A DNA stretch of 18,453 nt from Candidatus Brocadiia bacterium (GTDB lineage: Bacteria > Planctomycetota > MHYJ01 > WSZJ01): contig JABWAY010000039.1 in NCBI GenBank assembly GCA_013360825.1, positions 1 through 18,453 on the forward strand, given 5' to 3'. This document shows positions 1-7,215 of the stretch, one piece after another. The translations under genes were made by a program, and so were the position numbers. The notes under the pieces were generated by a model. It saw only the letters and a program-made list of their open reading frames with translations, ran no database searches and was not told the DNA's origin. Within the stretch, counting starts at the first letter, position 1. Each line of letters opens with the position of its first letter.

Positions 1-2
1 GG

Positions 3-854
3 CCCGCAGAAGGCGGGGGCGGCGGGACGCAGGGACGCCCGCCGCGCTCCCGGCGGTCGATGGCCGACCTCGCGGCGGTGCTCGCCGGCCTGAACGCGAC
101 GTTCGCGGGGCGGAACTGGGAGTCCTGGCCGAAAGAGGCGAAGGACCTGCAGGGGGAGCTGATGGAGCTCATGAACCAGCTCGCCGCGGAGATGGGAGTC
201 ACGCCGGACGAGGCGATGCGGTCCCCGCGGGGGATGAGTCTCCTGCTGCTGGAACTCCTGGCGCGGATGCAGCCCCCGCTGGACGCGGCGCAGGAAGCGC
301 GACTGCGCGAGCTTCTCGCCACGCAGGACACCGCCTGGCAGGCCTGGCTGGACCGACGCGGGGACCAGTCCGCGCTCGAGCAGCGCCGGGATCTCCTCGC
401 GCTCGTCGGGCCGGGGCGGGACGCGTTTCTCGCGGAGCTGACCCCGGAGCAGCGGGGGGCGATCGCCGGGTACGGTCTTCTCGAAATGCAGATCCAGGGG
501 TCGCAGAGCTGGCTGGACGGGCCGAGGGCGCAGGTGACCGGAACGCTGACGGCCCAGTGGTCGTCGGCGCTCGGGCTCAATGAAAACCAGACGCGCGACA
601 TGGCTCCGCTCGTCACCGAGTACATCGATCGCTCCCGGGCGCTCAACGACGAGATCTGGAACCGGCGTTATGCCGGGGAGGATCTCTCGCGCGAGGCGGA
701 CTACGCGATGCGCGTCCAGCTGATGATCGAGACCCAGAAGAAGATCTCCGACACGCTCCGCCTTACGGACGACCAGGCGAAGGCCATGAAGGAGTGGGGG
801 TTCACCTACGGGGTCAACCTGACGGACGGACAGGCCGCGGACTCGGGAAAGTAG
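3..854 (+). CDS. Helical protein with repeated LTxxQ-like motifs (5' partial)
   Basis: The frame stays open to the left edge of the window, so the gene is probably cut. The first internal ATG is at 60 but has no Shine-Dalgarno sequence before it, and the codons upstream read as a Gly/Pro/Arg-rich linker. Numbered from the ATG at 60 (264 aa), the protein is predicted to be nearly all helix, rich in Glu, Gln, Arg and Leu. Short LTxxQ-type motifs recur: LDAAQ (74-78), LTPEQ (127-131), LNENQ (173-177), LTDDQ (235-239) and LTDGQ (254-258). Such motifs are typical of Spy/CpxP-like periplasmic proteins, but the spacing is wider here and no signal peptide is visible, possibly because the N-terminus is missing. 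Six bases separate it from the next gene, so the two are probably co-transcribed. That it is a real gene is likely; the Spy/CpxP relationship is only suggestive. Confidence 0.6.
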   Translation, partial: PAEGGGGGTQGRPPRSRRSMADLAAVLAGLNATFAGRNWESWPKEAKDLQGELMELMNQLAAEMGVTPDEAMRSPRGMSLLLLELLARMQPPLDAAQEARLRELLATQDTAWQAWLDRRGDQSALEQRRDLLALVGPGRDAFLAELTPEQRGAIAGYGLLEMQIQGSQSWLDGPRAQVTGTLTAQWSSALGLNENQTRDMAPLVTEYIDRSRALNDEIWNRRYAGEDLSREADYAMRVQLMIETQKKISDTLRLTDDQAKAMKEWGFTYGVNLTDGQAADSGK

Positions 855-860
855 GAACGC

Positions 861-1787
861 ATGAATCGTCGGCCCGCGAATCGCGCAGTCCTCTGGATCC
901 TCGCCACGTGGCTGTTTCTCGCCTGCACACTCGCCCCCGTCTTCGGCGACTCATCCGACGTGCTGACCAGGTGGCGCCGGCTGCTGGAATCGCACGATGC
1001 CGAGGCTGCGGAGAAAAAAACGGAGGACGAGGAGCGGCGCTTGTCCCGGCGCTTTGAGGCGAACCGGAAGCAGATCGCGGTCGAAGCCGCCCCGCCCGGG
1101 GGAGCGGTCTACATCCACGCAGGGGAGGACTCGCCGGTCCTGTTCGTGGGGAGCACGGGCGCGCAGGACGGGATCAGCATCGTGCTCGCCCGCGGCGGGG
1201 CCCACGGGACATTCTATCTGCACGGAGGGGATGGGGGGCCGGGGGGGACGGCGGGGCGCGCCTCGGTCCTTCTGAACCGTCATCTCATGGACGGGAGCCG
1301 CCCGAACGCAGCGGGGACGGACGGGGAGCAGGGCGAGCCCTGGGGCGTCGGAAGCCGGTCGGTCAGCGTGCAGATGCTGACCGGCTCGAACGGGAAGGAT
1401 GCGCGCGCGGGCGGGCCCGCCGACCTGCCGACCGAGGACTCGGTGAATGCCCTCCAGGACGCGGTCTCTCTCCTCGCCGAAGCCTGGCCGACCGCGAAGA
1501 CCGCGGAGGAGCGCGGCGCGCTGATCGAGCGCCTCCTGGTCCCGCGAAAACCGACCCGTGGGGTGGTCGCCGCGTGGTCAGAGGACGCGTCCGTCCTCGC
1601 GCTCGTCGGCGCGGACGGGCGCGACGGAGATCCGAACGGTTGCAGCGTCCAGGTGGTCGGGATCCCCGCCCCGGTGGTCATCGTGATCGCAGGGAATGCG
1701 GCTCCCGGCGGCCGCCCCGGGACCGCGGGCGGAGAAGAAGGCGCCTGGCAGTTCCAGGGCCAGCCCGCGCCGGATCCGGTCAAGTAG
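861..1787 (+). CDS. Secreted glycine-rich hypothetical protein
   Basis: 308 aa. The N-terminus looks like a signal peptide: Arg residues at 3, 4 and 8, a hydrophobic stretch at about 9-28, and a plausible signal peptidase I site after VFG (27-29). Cys22 sits in an FLAC context, a poor lipobox, so secretion is likelier than lipidation. Next come a charged helical segment (about 31-72) and short beta-like stretches separated by glycine-rich loops at about 112-132, 175-186, 250-260 and 278-295, with motifs such as GGDGGPGGTAG. A helical segment (about 193-227) interrupts them. The loops lack a strict Gly-X-Y period, so this is not a classic collagen-like domain. The start is supported by AGGA about six bases upstream, overlapping the preceding stop. 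I do not recognise the family; a cell-surface or periplasmic role is inferred from the signal peptide and composition. Confidence 0.7.
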   Translation: MNRRPANRAVLWILATWLFLACTLAPVFGDSSDVLTRWRRLLESHDAEAAEKKTEDEERRLSRRFEANRKQIAVEAAPPGGAVYIHAGEDSPVLFVGSTGAQDGISIVLARGGAHGTFYLHGGDGGPGGTAGRASVLLNRHLMDGSRPNAAGTDGEQGEPWGVGSRSVSVQMLTGSNGKDARAGGPADLPTEDSVNALQDAVSLLAEAWPTAKTAEERGALIERLLVPRKPTRGVVAAWSEDASVLALVGADGRDGDPNGCSVQVVGIPAPVVIVIAGNAAPGGRPGTAGGEEGAWQFQGQPAPDPVK

Positions 1788-1800
1788 GCCGCGCTTTCCG

Positions 1801-2388
1801 TCAGATCCGGCCGATTCCCCGCAGCACCAGAAACGTCCCCGCCAGCGCCGTCGCGCCGGCGATGGCCACCGCAATCCACGGCGGCGCGCGCGAGCTGAGT
1901 TCCAGGAAGGAATCCTGCGGGTTCCGCGGGTCGTGGTGAACCGGCCGGACCGCACCGACCGGGTTCCGGTCGAGGAAAGCCTGCGCGTCGGCGCGCGAAT
2001 AGTACTGCGGCTCTCCCGGCCGGAGCGTCCGCTCCCCGGTGTACTCACGGCCGTCCACGACATACCGGTAGCTCACCCGCGGCTCCCAGGTCCGCCGCGT
2101 CCGCTTCCGCGATTTCGTCCCTGATGTCCGGACTTTCTCCTCGATCCGGCCGGACAGCACTGTTCCCGGAGCCGTCGGCCACCGCTCGAATCCGTTCCAC
2201 CGGGAGAACAGGTACCCGGCGGAAACCATGAGGATGACGGTCACCACCAGCAGCACTACGCCGGTCGCCAGGGCGCCGCACGCGCCCCTGCGGTCCGCCG
2301 GCACCGGGAGGCTCCCGTGCTCCTGACCCGCGACGGCGTCATGCCGGAAAACGGGAAGGGGATCCTGCGGCGGGTCCGGGGGGGTCAT
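1801..2388 (-). CDS. DUF3592 domain membrane protein
   Basis: 195 aa. I chose the ATG at 2388 because GGAG lies five bases upstream; the longer open frame to 2457 would overlap the preceding ETF-QO gene and adds an unconvincing Arg-rich extension. After a Pro-rich cytoplasmic start, a transmembrane helix spans about 37-61 and a second about 171-192. The soluble part between them carries the DUF3592 pattern: W-P-x-A-x-G (about 70-75), a Y-x-Y-x-V-x-G-x-x-Y-x-G block (about 107-118), and a late HHDPRNPQDSFLE segment (about 151-163). Molecular function of the family is unknown. It lies 37 bases after ETF-QO on the same strand and may be the last gene of that operon. It ends 13 bases from the convergent glycine-rich gene. 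Confidence 0.75.
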   Translation of the reverse strand: MTPPDPPQDPLPVFRHDAVAGQEHGSLPVPADRRGACGALATGVVLLVVTVILMVSAGYLFSRWNGFERWPTAPGTVLSGRIEEKVRTSGTKSRKRTRRTWEPRVSYRYVVDGREYTGERTLRPGEPQYYSRADAQAFLDRNPVGAVRPVHHDPRNPQDSFLELSSRAPPWIAVAIAGATALAGTFLVLRGIGRI

Positions 2389-2425
2389 CGATACTCCAGG
2401 CACGAACGTCCGTCGGTGCTGTCGC

Positions 2426-4102
2426 CTACAGGTCGGTGTACTGCGGCCCGCCGCCACCCTCCGGCGTCACCCAGGTGATGATCCCGTACGGGTCCGCGAT
2501 GTCGCAGGTCTTGCAGTGCACGCAGTTCGACGCGTTGATGTGCAGCTTCGTGCTCCCGTCCTTCTGCCGCGTCATCTCGTAGACCTGCGCGGGACAGAAG
2601 TACATGCAGGGGTTCCCGTACGTCTCCCGGCACTTCGTCGCGCAGATCGACGTATCCGCCACCTTGAGGTGGCAGGGCTGGTTCTCCTCGTGCTTCGTCC
2701 CGCTCAGGTAGACGTCGCTCAGCTTGTCCACCGAGTGCTCCCCGGGGGGCTTCTTCGCCGGCCGGTCGTCCAGCGTCAGCCAGACCTCTCCCGCGAGATT
2801 CGACTCCACCGCCGGGCGGACATGCGTGTGGTCCTCCTGCACGGGATGGATCGCATGAAGCCCCCGCCCGCCCGTCAGCTGCTGCAGCACGTAGTGGAAC
2901 CCGCCGGCGATGAACCCTCCCTGGAACCCCTGCCGGAAATTCCGCACGCCCCACAGCTCCTTCCCGGCCCAGCTCTCCTTCCACCGCGTCGGGTACGCCG
3001 CCAGCGTCGAGGCGCCCGTGTCCCCCTTCTTCAGCGCCTCCAGCGCCGTCTCCGCCGCCAGCATCCCCGACTTGATCGCGAGGTGGATCCCCTTGAGCCG
3101 CTGCGCATTCAGCGCCCCCGCCGCGTCGCCGACGATCATCCCGCCGTCGAACGCCATCCGCGGCTGCGACCACCACCCGCCCTCCGGGATCGTCTTCCCC
3201 CCGTACCGGAGCAGCTCGCCTCCCTCCAGGATCCCCCGGAAATACGGGTGCGACTTCAGCTCCTGCAGCAGCCATTGCGGGTCCGTCAGCGGGTTCGGCA
3301 GGTCCAGCGGCACGACCAGGCCCAGCGACAGCAGATTGTCCTTCATCCCGTACGCGAACGATCCCCCGTAGACGTTGATCCCGAGCGGCCACCCCATCGT
3401 GTGCACCACCTTCCCCGCCGGGAACCGCCCCTCCTTCAACCGCCAGATCTCCTTCACCCCCGTGCTGTAAATCTGCGGGTTCTCGCCCTGAAGCGCCAGC
3501 CGGTTCACCACCACCTTCGTCAGGCTCCCGCGCGTCCCCTCGGCGAGGATCGTCACCTTCGCGCGGATGTCCATCCCCGCTTCGAAGTTGCTCTTCGGCT
3601 TCCCGTCCTTGTCCAGCCCCTTGTCCCCCGTCCGGACCCCGCACAGCCGCGCGCCTTCCAGGATCGGCTCCGCCCCGGGGAACCCCGTGAACAGGTCGAT
3701 CCCCTTCTCCTCCACCTTCTTCCCCATCCACCGTACGAACCGGTTGAGGGAGAGGATCGTGTTTCCCTTGTTGTGCATCGCGGGAGGCACGAATGGGACC
3801 GGGTACTTTCCTTTCTTCGTCAGGAAGTACATGTCGTCGGACGTGACCTCGCCCTCCACCGGGGCCTCCGCCTTCCACCCCGGCCAGAGTTCATCCATCG
3901 CGCGCGGGTCCATGACGGCGCCGGAGAGGATGTGCGCCCCGACCTCGGAGGCCTTCTCGATCACCATGATCGACAGCTCCGGGGCCGCGCCGGAGGCCTT
4001 CGCGTCCTGCAGGAGCTTGTGGAGGTGGAGCGCCGCGGCGAGGCCTGCCGGCCCGGCGCCGACGATGAGGACGTCCGTCTCCAGCGTTTCGCGTTCGGCC
4101 AT
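2426..4102 (-). CDS. Electron transfer flavoprotein:quinone oxidoreductase (ETF-QO)
   Basis: 558 aa, the normal length for single-chain ETF-QO (ETFDH family). It takes electrons from reduced ETF, fed by acyl-CoA and amino-acid dehydrogenases, and passes them through FAD and a 4Fe-4S cluster to the membrane quinone pool. Seen in the sequence: an N-terminal FAD-binding Rossmann motif GAGPAG (15-20), family segments such as SGAVMDPRAMDELWP and GDAAGALNAQRLKG, and a C-terminal ferredoxin-like domain. Its likely cluster ligands are Cys503, Cys527, Cys530 and Cys533 (FCPA, then CVHCKTC), and it closes with the family-typical WVTPEGGGGPQY. Extra cysteines occur at 487, 491 and 499. The ATG at 4102 has no clear ribosome-binding site but fits the family N-terminus. 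The gene follows a NuoI-like ferredoxin by 26 bases. No etfA or etfB is present in the window. Confidence 0.95.
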   Translation of the reverse strand: MAERETLETDVLIVGAGPAGLAAALHLHKLLQDAKASGAAPELSIMVIEKASEVGAHILSGAVMDPRAMDELWPGWKAEAPVEGEVTSDDMYFLTKKGKYPVPFVPPAMHNKGNTILSLNRFVRWMGKKVEEKGIDLFTGFPGAEPILEGARLCGVRTGDKGLDKDGKPKSNFEAGMDIRAKVTILAEGTRGSLTKVVVNRLALQGENPQIYSTGVKEIWRLKEGRFPAGKVVHTMGWPLGINVYGGSFAYGMKDNLLSLGLVVPLDLPNPLTDPQWLLQELKSHPYFRGILEGGELLRYGGKTIPEGGWWSQPRMAFDGGMIVGDAAGALNAQRLKGIHLAIKSGMLAAETALEALKKGDTGASTLAAYPTRWKESWAGKELWGVRNFRQGFQGGFIAGGFHYVLQQLTGGRGLHAIHPVQEDHTHVRPAVESNLAGEVWLTLDDRPAKKPPGEHSVDKLSDVYLSGTKHEENQPCHLKVADTSICATKCRETYGNPCMYFCPAQVYEMTRQKDGSTKLHINASNCVHCKTCDIADPYGIITWVTPEGGGGPQYTDL

Positions 4103-4128
4103 CGGGTGTCAGACCAGTGTGGAGCGGC

Positions 4129-4653
4129 CTAGGTCCGCCGGGCAGGCTCCAGGGGCTTGTTCCTGCGTCCATCGATCGACAGCAGCTTCGCCTTGTCCCA
4201 GATGAACTCCTGCCGGGTCGTTCCGACCGGGAAATACTCCTCGATCAGCTCGATCGCCTCGCAGGGACAGGCTTCTTCACAAAACCCGCAGTTGATGCAC
4301 CGCAGGAAGTTCAGCTCAAACTGCGCCGGACGCTTGTCCCGGTCCTTCCACGCTGCCGGCGCGGGCTCCGCGACGATCCGGATGCACTCGGCGGGGCAGG
4401 CGGTGGCGCAGAGGAAGCACGCAACACACTTTTCGCGCCCCTCCGCGTCCTTCGTCAGGCGGATGATCCCCCGATACCCGGGCTTGAGACCCAGCTTCTG
4501 CTCGGGATACTGCACCGTGAACGGCTTCCCGAACAGCGTGTTCACCATGTGCTTCAGCGTGTGCCCCAGCCCGCGCGCGATTTCAGGCAGGTAGAGCTTC
4601 TCCCAGAACGACTCGCCGGGGGCGGTGGGAAGCTCGTGGACCGGGTGTTCCAT
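4129..4653 (-). CDS. nuoI: NuoI-like 2x[4Fe-4S] ferredoxin (orphan complex I subunit I homologue)
   Basis: 174 aa, close to NuoI length. In complex I, NuoI carries clusters N6a and N6b and relays electrons along the peripheral arm. Two canonical CxxCxxCxxxCP motifs are visible: Cys76/79/82/86 followed by AECI, and Cys119/122/125/129 followed by CEAI. The N-terminal part (LGHTLKHMVNTLFGKPFTVQYPE) and the YRGIIRLT segment match the membrane-facing NuoI N-terminus. No other nuo gene is nearby; instead ETF-QO starts 26 bases downstream, so the two are probably co-transcribed. It could be the genome's only NuoI in a scattered nuo set, or a paralogue serving ETF-QO. There is no Shine-Dalgarno sequence; a weak TTGCCC-17-TAGCGT promoter lies just upstream of the ATG. 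Confidence 0.88.
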   Translation of the reverse strand: MEHPVHELPTAPGESFWEKLYLPEIARGLGHTLKHMVNTLFGKPFTVQYPEQKLGLKPGYRGIIRLTKDAEGREKCVACFLCATACPAECIRIVAEPAPAAWKDRDKRPAQFELNFLRCINCGFCEEACPCEAIELIEEYFPVGTTRQEFIWDKAKLLSIDGRRNKPLEPARRT

Positions 4654-4708
4654 GATCGATTCACGCTACCACCGGCGCTGCGAAGGGGCAAGGAAGCGCG
4701 GGGCGCGT

Positions 4709-5116
4709 TCAGAACACCGGCATCCCGAGAAGTTCCAGCACCTGGTTGCGGATGACCAGCGGAGGGGACGGTTTCTGGAGGACCGCGGTCGCCCCCGCCA
4801 TCGTCAGGTCCTCCTGGAACCGGCCGCGCCAGTCGGCGGTGAGGACCAGCACCGGCACGATCCGCCCCCGCGGCGTTTCGCGGATCGCCCGGACCAGGTC
4901 GACACCGTGCGGGCCGCTCTGGTGGAGGTCGACCAGGACGAGGTCGACCGACTCCCCGGACAGGAGGTCCAGCGCCTCCGAGGTGTCCGCCGCCCGCCGG
5001 ATCGCGAGCCCCGTCGGGCGCAGCAGCATGTGGATCGTCTCGCGCGGCGACGTCGCGTCGTCGAGCATCATCACACACCGGGTCCCGTCGATCATGGGGA
5101 GACAGTCTAGGGCCAT
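4709..5116 (-). CDS. Stand-alone response regulator receiver domain protein
   Basis: 135 aa covering a single CheY-like receiver domain and nothing else, so it should act as a phosphorylation-controlled adaptor, not a direct transcription factor. Expected residues are present: the acidic pair Asp19-Asp20 after the first beta strand, phosphoacceptor Asp63 in LVLVDLHQSG, Thr93 in VLVLTAD, and Lys115 in AVLQKP. The ATG at 5116 is preferred because GAGG precedes it by about seven bases; the internal ATG at 5095 lacks a site. It lies 18 bases after the alpha/beta hydrolase and 55 bases before the NuoI-like gene. No histidine kinase is present nearby, so the signal and partner are unknown. Confidence 0.85.
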   Translation of the reverse strand: MALDCLPMIDGTRCVMMLDDATSPRETIHMLLRPTGLAIRRAADTSEALDLLSGESVDLVLVDLHQSGPHGVDLVRAIRETPRGRIVPVLVLTADWRGRFQEDLTMAGATAVLQKPSPPLVIRNQVLELLGMPVF

Positions 5117-5134
5117 CCCGCGACCTCGCCAGCG

Positions 5135-6010
5135 CTATTTCGCCGGCGCCGCACCCTCCACGAAATCGCGGATCGCCGCCCGGTACTCCCTTCCCCCGCG
5201 CTCCGAAAGATCGTTGTGCCCCGCCGGCAGCTCCACGAACCGCTTCGGCCCCCGCGCCGCGTCGAAGACCGCGCGCCCCTGCGCGAACGGCACCACCTCG
5301 TCGCCGGTGCCGTGCGCGACCAGGAGCGGCCGGGCGAGGCGCGCGGCGGCGTCGAGGTTATCGAAGCGGGAGCGGACCAGGATCGAGGTGGGCAGCCACG
5401 GATAGTGCACCGCCGCGATCGCCTTCAGCGAGGCGAACGGCGCCTCCAGGACGACGCAGAGCGGCGGCTCCGCCACGGCGAGCTCCATCGCCAGGGCGCA
5501 GCCGAGCGACTCCCCCTGGTAGACGATCCGCGCGGGATCGACGTCGGCCCTCCCGCGCAGCCACGCCAGCGCCGCCCGCGTGTCCCGGTACAGCCCTTCC
5601 TCGTCCGGCGACCCCGCGGACTTTCCGTATCCGCGGTATCCCAGGAGCAGGATCCCCCAGCCGTTCTCCCGTGCATCGTGCGCCCGGTCGCTCCGGTGCT
5701 CGATGCTCCCCGCGTTCCCCTGGCAGAACAGCACCACCGGCCGGCCGCGCTCCCGCGGCGCCAGCCACCACGAGACGAGCGTCACGCCGTCCGAGGCCGT
5801 GAACTCGACCTCCTCCAGCCCGGGAACGTTCATCTCCGCGGCAGGAGGCAGCCCCCTGTCCGGAAAAAAAAGCAGCTTGTTCTGGAAGAACAGCAGCATC
5901 AGGCAGAGCGCCCCGAAGGAGCCGGCCAGGGTGAGCGGGATGACGCGGAAACGGAACATCCGCGGTTTTTCGGGAAGCGGCGCGGTCGGCGGGGGCTGCG
6001 GCTCGGACAT
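5135..6010 (-). CDS. Membrane-anchored alpha/beta hydrolase (BEM46/ABHD13-17-like)
   Basis: 291 aa. A Pro-rich N-terminus precedes one transmembrane helix at about 23-42, ending in the FQNKLLFFPDRG segment typical of this serine hydrolase group. The fold shows an oxyanion/strand motif FCQGNAGS (95-102), LGYRGYGKSAG (123-133), the nucleophile elbow GESLG with Ser168, acid Asp237 in HGTGDEVVPF, and His265 in PAGHNDL. Together these form a complete catalytic triad. The substrate cannot be predicted; esterase, thioesterase or depalmitoylase-like activity is possible for the family. There is no Shine-Dalgarno sequence, but TAGAAT six bases upstream of the ATG could give a leaderless mRNA. It begins 49 bases after panD ends. 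Confidence 0.88.
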   Translation of the reverse strand: MSEPQPPPTAPLPEKPRMFRFRVIPLTLAGSFGALCLMLLFFQNKLLFFPDRGLPPAAEMNVPGLEEVEFTASDGVTLVSWWLAPRERGRPVVLFCQGNAGSIEHRSDRAHDARENGWGILLLGYRGYGKSAGSPDEEGLYRDTRAALAWLRGRADVDPARIVYQGESLGCALAMELAVAEPPLCVVLEAPFASLKAIAAVHYPWLPTSILVRSRFDNLDAAARLARPLLVAHGTGDEVVPFAQGRAVFDAARGPKRFVELPAGHNDLSERGGREYRAAIRDFVEGAAPAK

Positions 6011-6016
6011 TCCCCG

Positions 6017-6022
6017 ATTCTA
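6017..6022 (-). promoter_or_regulatory. Putative -10 element for the alpha/beta hydrolase
   Basis: On the minus strand TAGAAT (five of six to TATAAT) ends six bases before the ATG at 6010. Transcription would then begin at about the start codon. No good -35 is seen at the right spacing, so this is weak evidence by itself; it counts mainly because several other genes here show the same arrangement. Confidence 0.3.
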
Positions 6023-6059
6023 CGGGATCCGCCCCCGCGTCCCGCCCCGGGCGCGCCGG

Positions 6060-6422
6060 TCAGACGCTTCCGATCCCCACGATCGCGTTCGTCTCGTCGA
6101 GCTTGACCACCCGCGGCTTGTGCCCGCGCGCCTCCTCGGGGGACATGATCGCGAAGACCATTCCGATGATCCGGTCGCCGACCATCCCGTGGTGGGCGGT
6201 TCCGCCCTGCAGGCTCACGGTCTTCGATCCGCGCGGGGCGGAGATGACGTAGGTCTCGAAGCGTTTGCCGCTGGTGATGTTGCCGACGAGGATCTTCTCG
6301 TAGGGGAGGATCCCGGCGGCTTCGAGGAGCTCCTCGTCGATGGCGATGGAGCCCTCGTAGCTCGGGTTGAGCGCGGTGATGGTGGCCCGGCTGAGCTTGG
6401 CGCGGCAGAGGGTGTACTGCAT
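6060..6422 (-). CDS. panD: Aspartate 1-decarboxylase precursor
   Basis: 120 aa, the usual PanD size. It converts L-aspartate to beta-alanine for pantothenate and coenzyme A synthesis, and is made as a pro-enzyme that self-cleaves to create a pyruvoyl cofactor. The cleavage site is clear: Tyr22-Glu-Gly24-Ser25, with Ser25 becoming the pyruvoyl group. Other family marks are the MQYTLCRAKLSRATIT start, Lys9, and the GDRIIGMVFAIMSPEEA stretch near 82-98. The ATG at 6422 lies five bases after the moaE stop. GAGGAG at 6435-6440 is the likely ribosome-binding site with a long 12-base spacer and overlaps the 3' end of moaE. It is the third gene of the moaD-moaE-panD operon. Confidence 0.95.
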   Translation of the reverse strand: MQYTLCRAKLSRATITALNPSYEGSIAIDEELLEAAGILPYEKILVGNITSGKRFETYVISAPRGSKTVSLQGGTAHHGMVGDRIIGMVFAIMSPEEARGHKPRVVKLDETNAIVGIGSV

Positions 6423-6427
6423 GGCGG

Positions 6428-6895
6428 TCAGGTTCTCCTCGAACGTGCGGCCGGCCGGCGGGATGTCCGCCGGGCGGGTTTGCGCAGGGCGACCTCTTCC
6501 TTCCAGACGGCCCCTCCCGGCCCGTACTCCTTCTTCCAGACGGGGAGTTCCGATTTGATGCGTTCGATCCCCTCGCGGCACGCCGCGAACGCCTCGCCAC
6601 GGTGGGGGGTGGCGACGGCGACGACCACGCTGGCGTCCCCGACCCTGTGGAGACCGGTCCGGTGGGCGAGGTAGACGGCTTTTGCGCCGTGAGTGCGCCG
6701 GAGTCCGGCCTCGATCCGGGCGAGGACGGCGTTGGCCATCTCCGGGTAAGCGTCGTAGTGAATCTTCGTGACACGCTTTCCCTCGTGGCGGTTCCGGACG
6801 ACGCCCAGGAAGACGGCGATGCCGCCGCACGAAGGGTCTTCGACGGCCCGCAGGGCGTCCTCGAGGACGATCGGTTCCGGTCCGACGCGCGTCAT
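6428..6895 (-). CDS. moaE: Molybdopterin synthase catalytic subunit MoaE
   Basis: 155 aa. MoaE, with thiocarboxylated MoaD, inserts two sulfurs into cyclic pyranopterin monophosphate to form molybdopterin. Visible family features: GVVRNRHEGKRV (31-42), Tyr/Glu-rich YDAYPEMA (47-54), GDASVVVAVATPHRGEAF (86-103), and the active-site segment ELPVWKKE with Lys121/Lys122, then WKEE. The ATG at 6895 is chosen because GGAGGAG lies four bases upstream and because it overlaps the moaD stop as ATGA; the open frame to 6994 upstream is moaD read out of frame. The C-terminus has an Arg-rich tail of about 17 residues beyond the conserved region, ending five bases from panD. Confidence 0.95.
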   Translation of the reverse strand: MTRVGPEPIVLEDALRAVEDPSCGGIAVFLGVVRNRHEGKRVTKIHYDAYPEMANAVLARIEAGLRRTHGAKAVYLAHRTGLHRVGDASVVVAVATPHRGEAFAACREGIERIKSELPVWKKEYGPGGAVWKEEVALRKPARRTSRRPAARSRRT

Positions 6896-7143
6896 CGTGC
6901 TCCTCCGCTGACGGGGGGCAGGAACGCCACCTCGTCTTCCTCGGACAGCACCGTCTCCGGTCCCGCGACCGCCTGGTTCACCGCGGCCGCGCACTTGCCC
7001 AGCCGCCCCGCCAGTCCGGGGCGCTCCCGCTCCAGTCGTTTCCGCAGCCCGCCCACGGATGTTCCCGGCTCGACCTCGAGGTCGAGCTGGCGGGACCGGG
7101 CGGCGTCGGCGACCGACGCGAAAAAAAGAATCCGGATTTTCAT
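6892..7143 (-). CDS. moaD: Molybdopterin synthase sulfur carrier subunit MoaD
   Basis: 83 aa with the ubiquitin-like MoaD fold. The family carries sulfur as a C-terminal glycyl thiocarboxylate. The start MKIRILFFASVADAA and the end EDEVAFLPPVSGG are characteristic. Unusually the chain continues two residues, Ala-Arg, past Gly80-Gly81, whereas functional MoaD normally ends at Gly-Gly. The two glycine codons (GGA GGA) also form the Shine-Dalgarno sequence of moaE, and the stop overlaps the moaE start as ATGA. The ATG at 7143 has no Shine-Dalgarno sequence, but a promoter-like TCGACG-18-TACAAT lies upstream, giving a very short leader. Confidence 0.93.
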   Translation of the reverse strand: MKIRILFFASVADAARSRQLDLEVEPGTSVGGLRKRLERERPGLAGRLGKCAAAVNQAVAGPETVLSEEDEVAFLPPVSGGAR

Positions 7144-7162
7144 GGGGTGGAAAGGGAGCGGA

Positions 7163-7192
7163 ATTGTAGGAACGCCGTCCCGCTTCCGTCGA
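7163..7192 (-). promoter_or_regulatory. Predicted promoter of moaD-moaE-panD
   Basis: On the minus strand, TCGACG (four of six to TTGACA) at 7187-7192 is separated by 18 bases from TACAAT (five of six to TATAAT) at 7163-7168. Transcription would start near 7156, about a dozen bases before the moaD ATG. It lies downstream of the terminator at 7216-7244, so the operon would be insulated from the DUF1858 gene. Confidence 0.45.
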
Positions 7193-7215
7193 GAGCGAAT
7201 TCCGGACGGGGGCCC

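Noticed and set aside
2389..2457. Longer DUF3592 start
   Set aside because: It would overlap the ETF-QO 3' end and has no ribosome-binding site, while GGAG precedes the ATG at 2388.
2516..4132. Long open frame on the plus strand opposite ETF-QO
   Set aside because: It is an Arg/Pro/His-rich antisense shadow of a clear ETF-QO gene, a common artefact in GC-rich DNA.
6896..6994. Longer moaE start
   Set aside because: The extension is moaD sequence out of frame; GGAGGAG and the ATGA overlap support the ATG at 6895.
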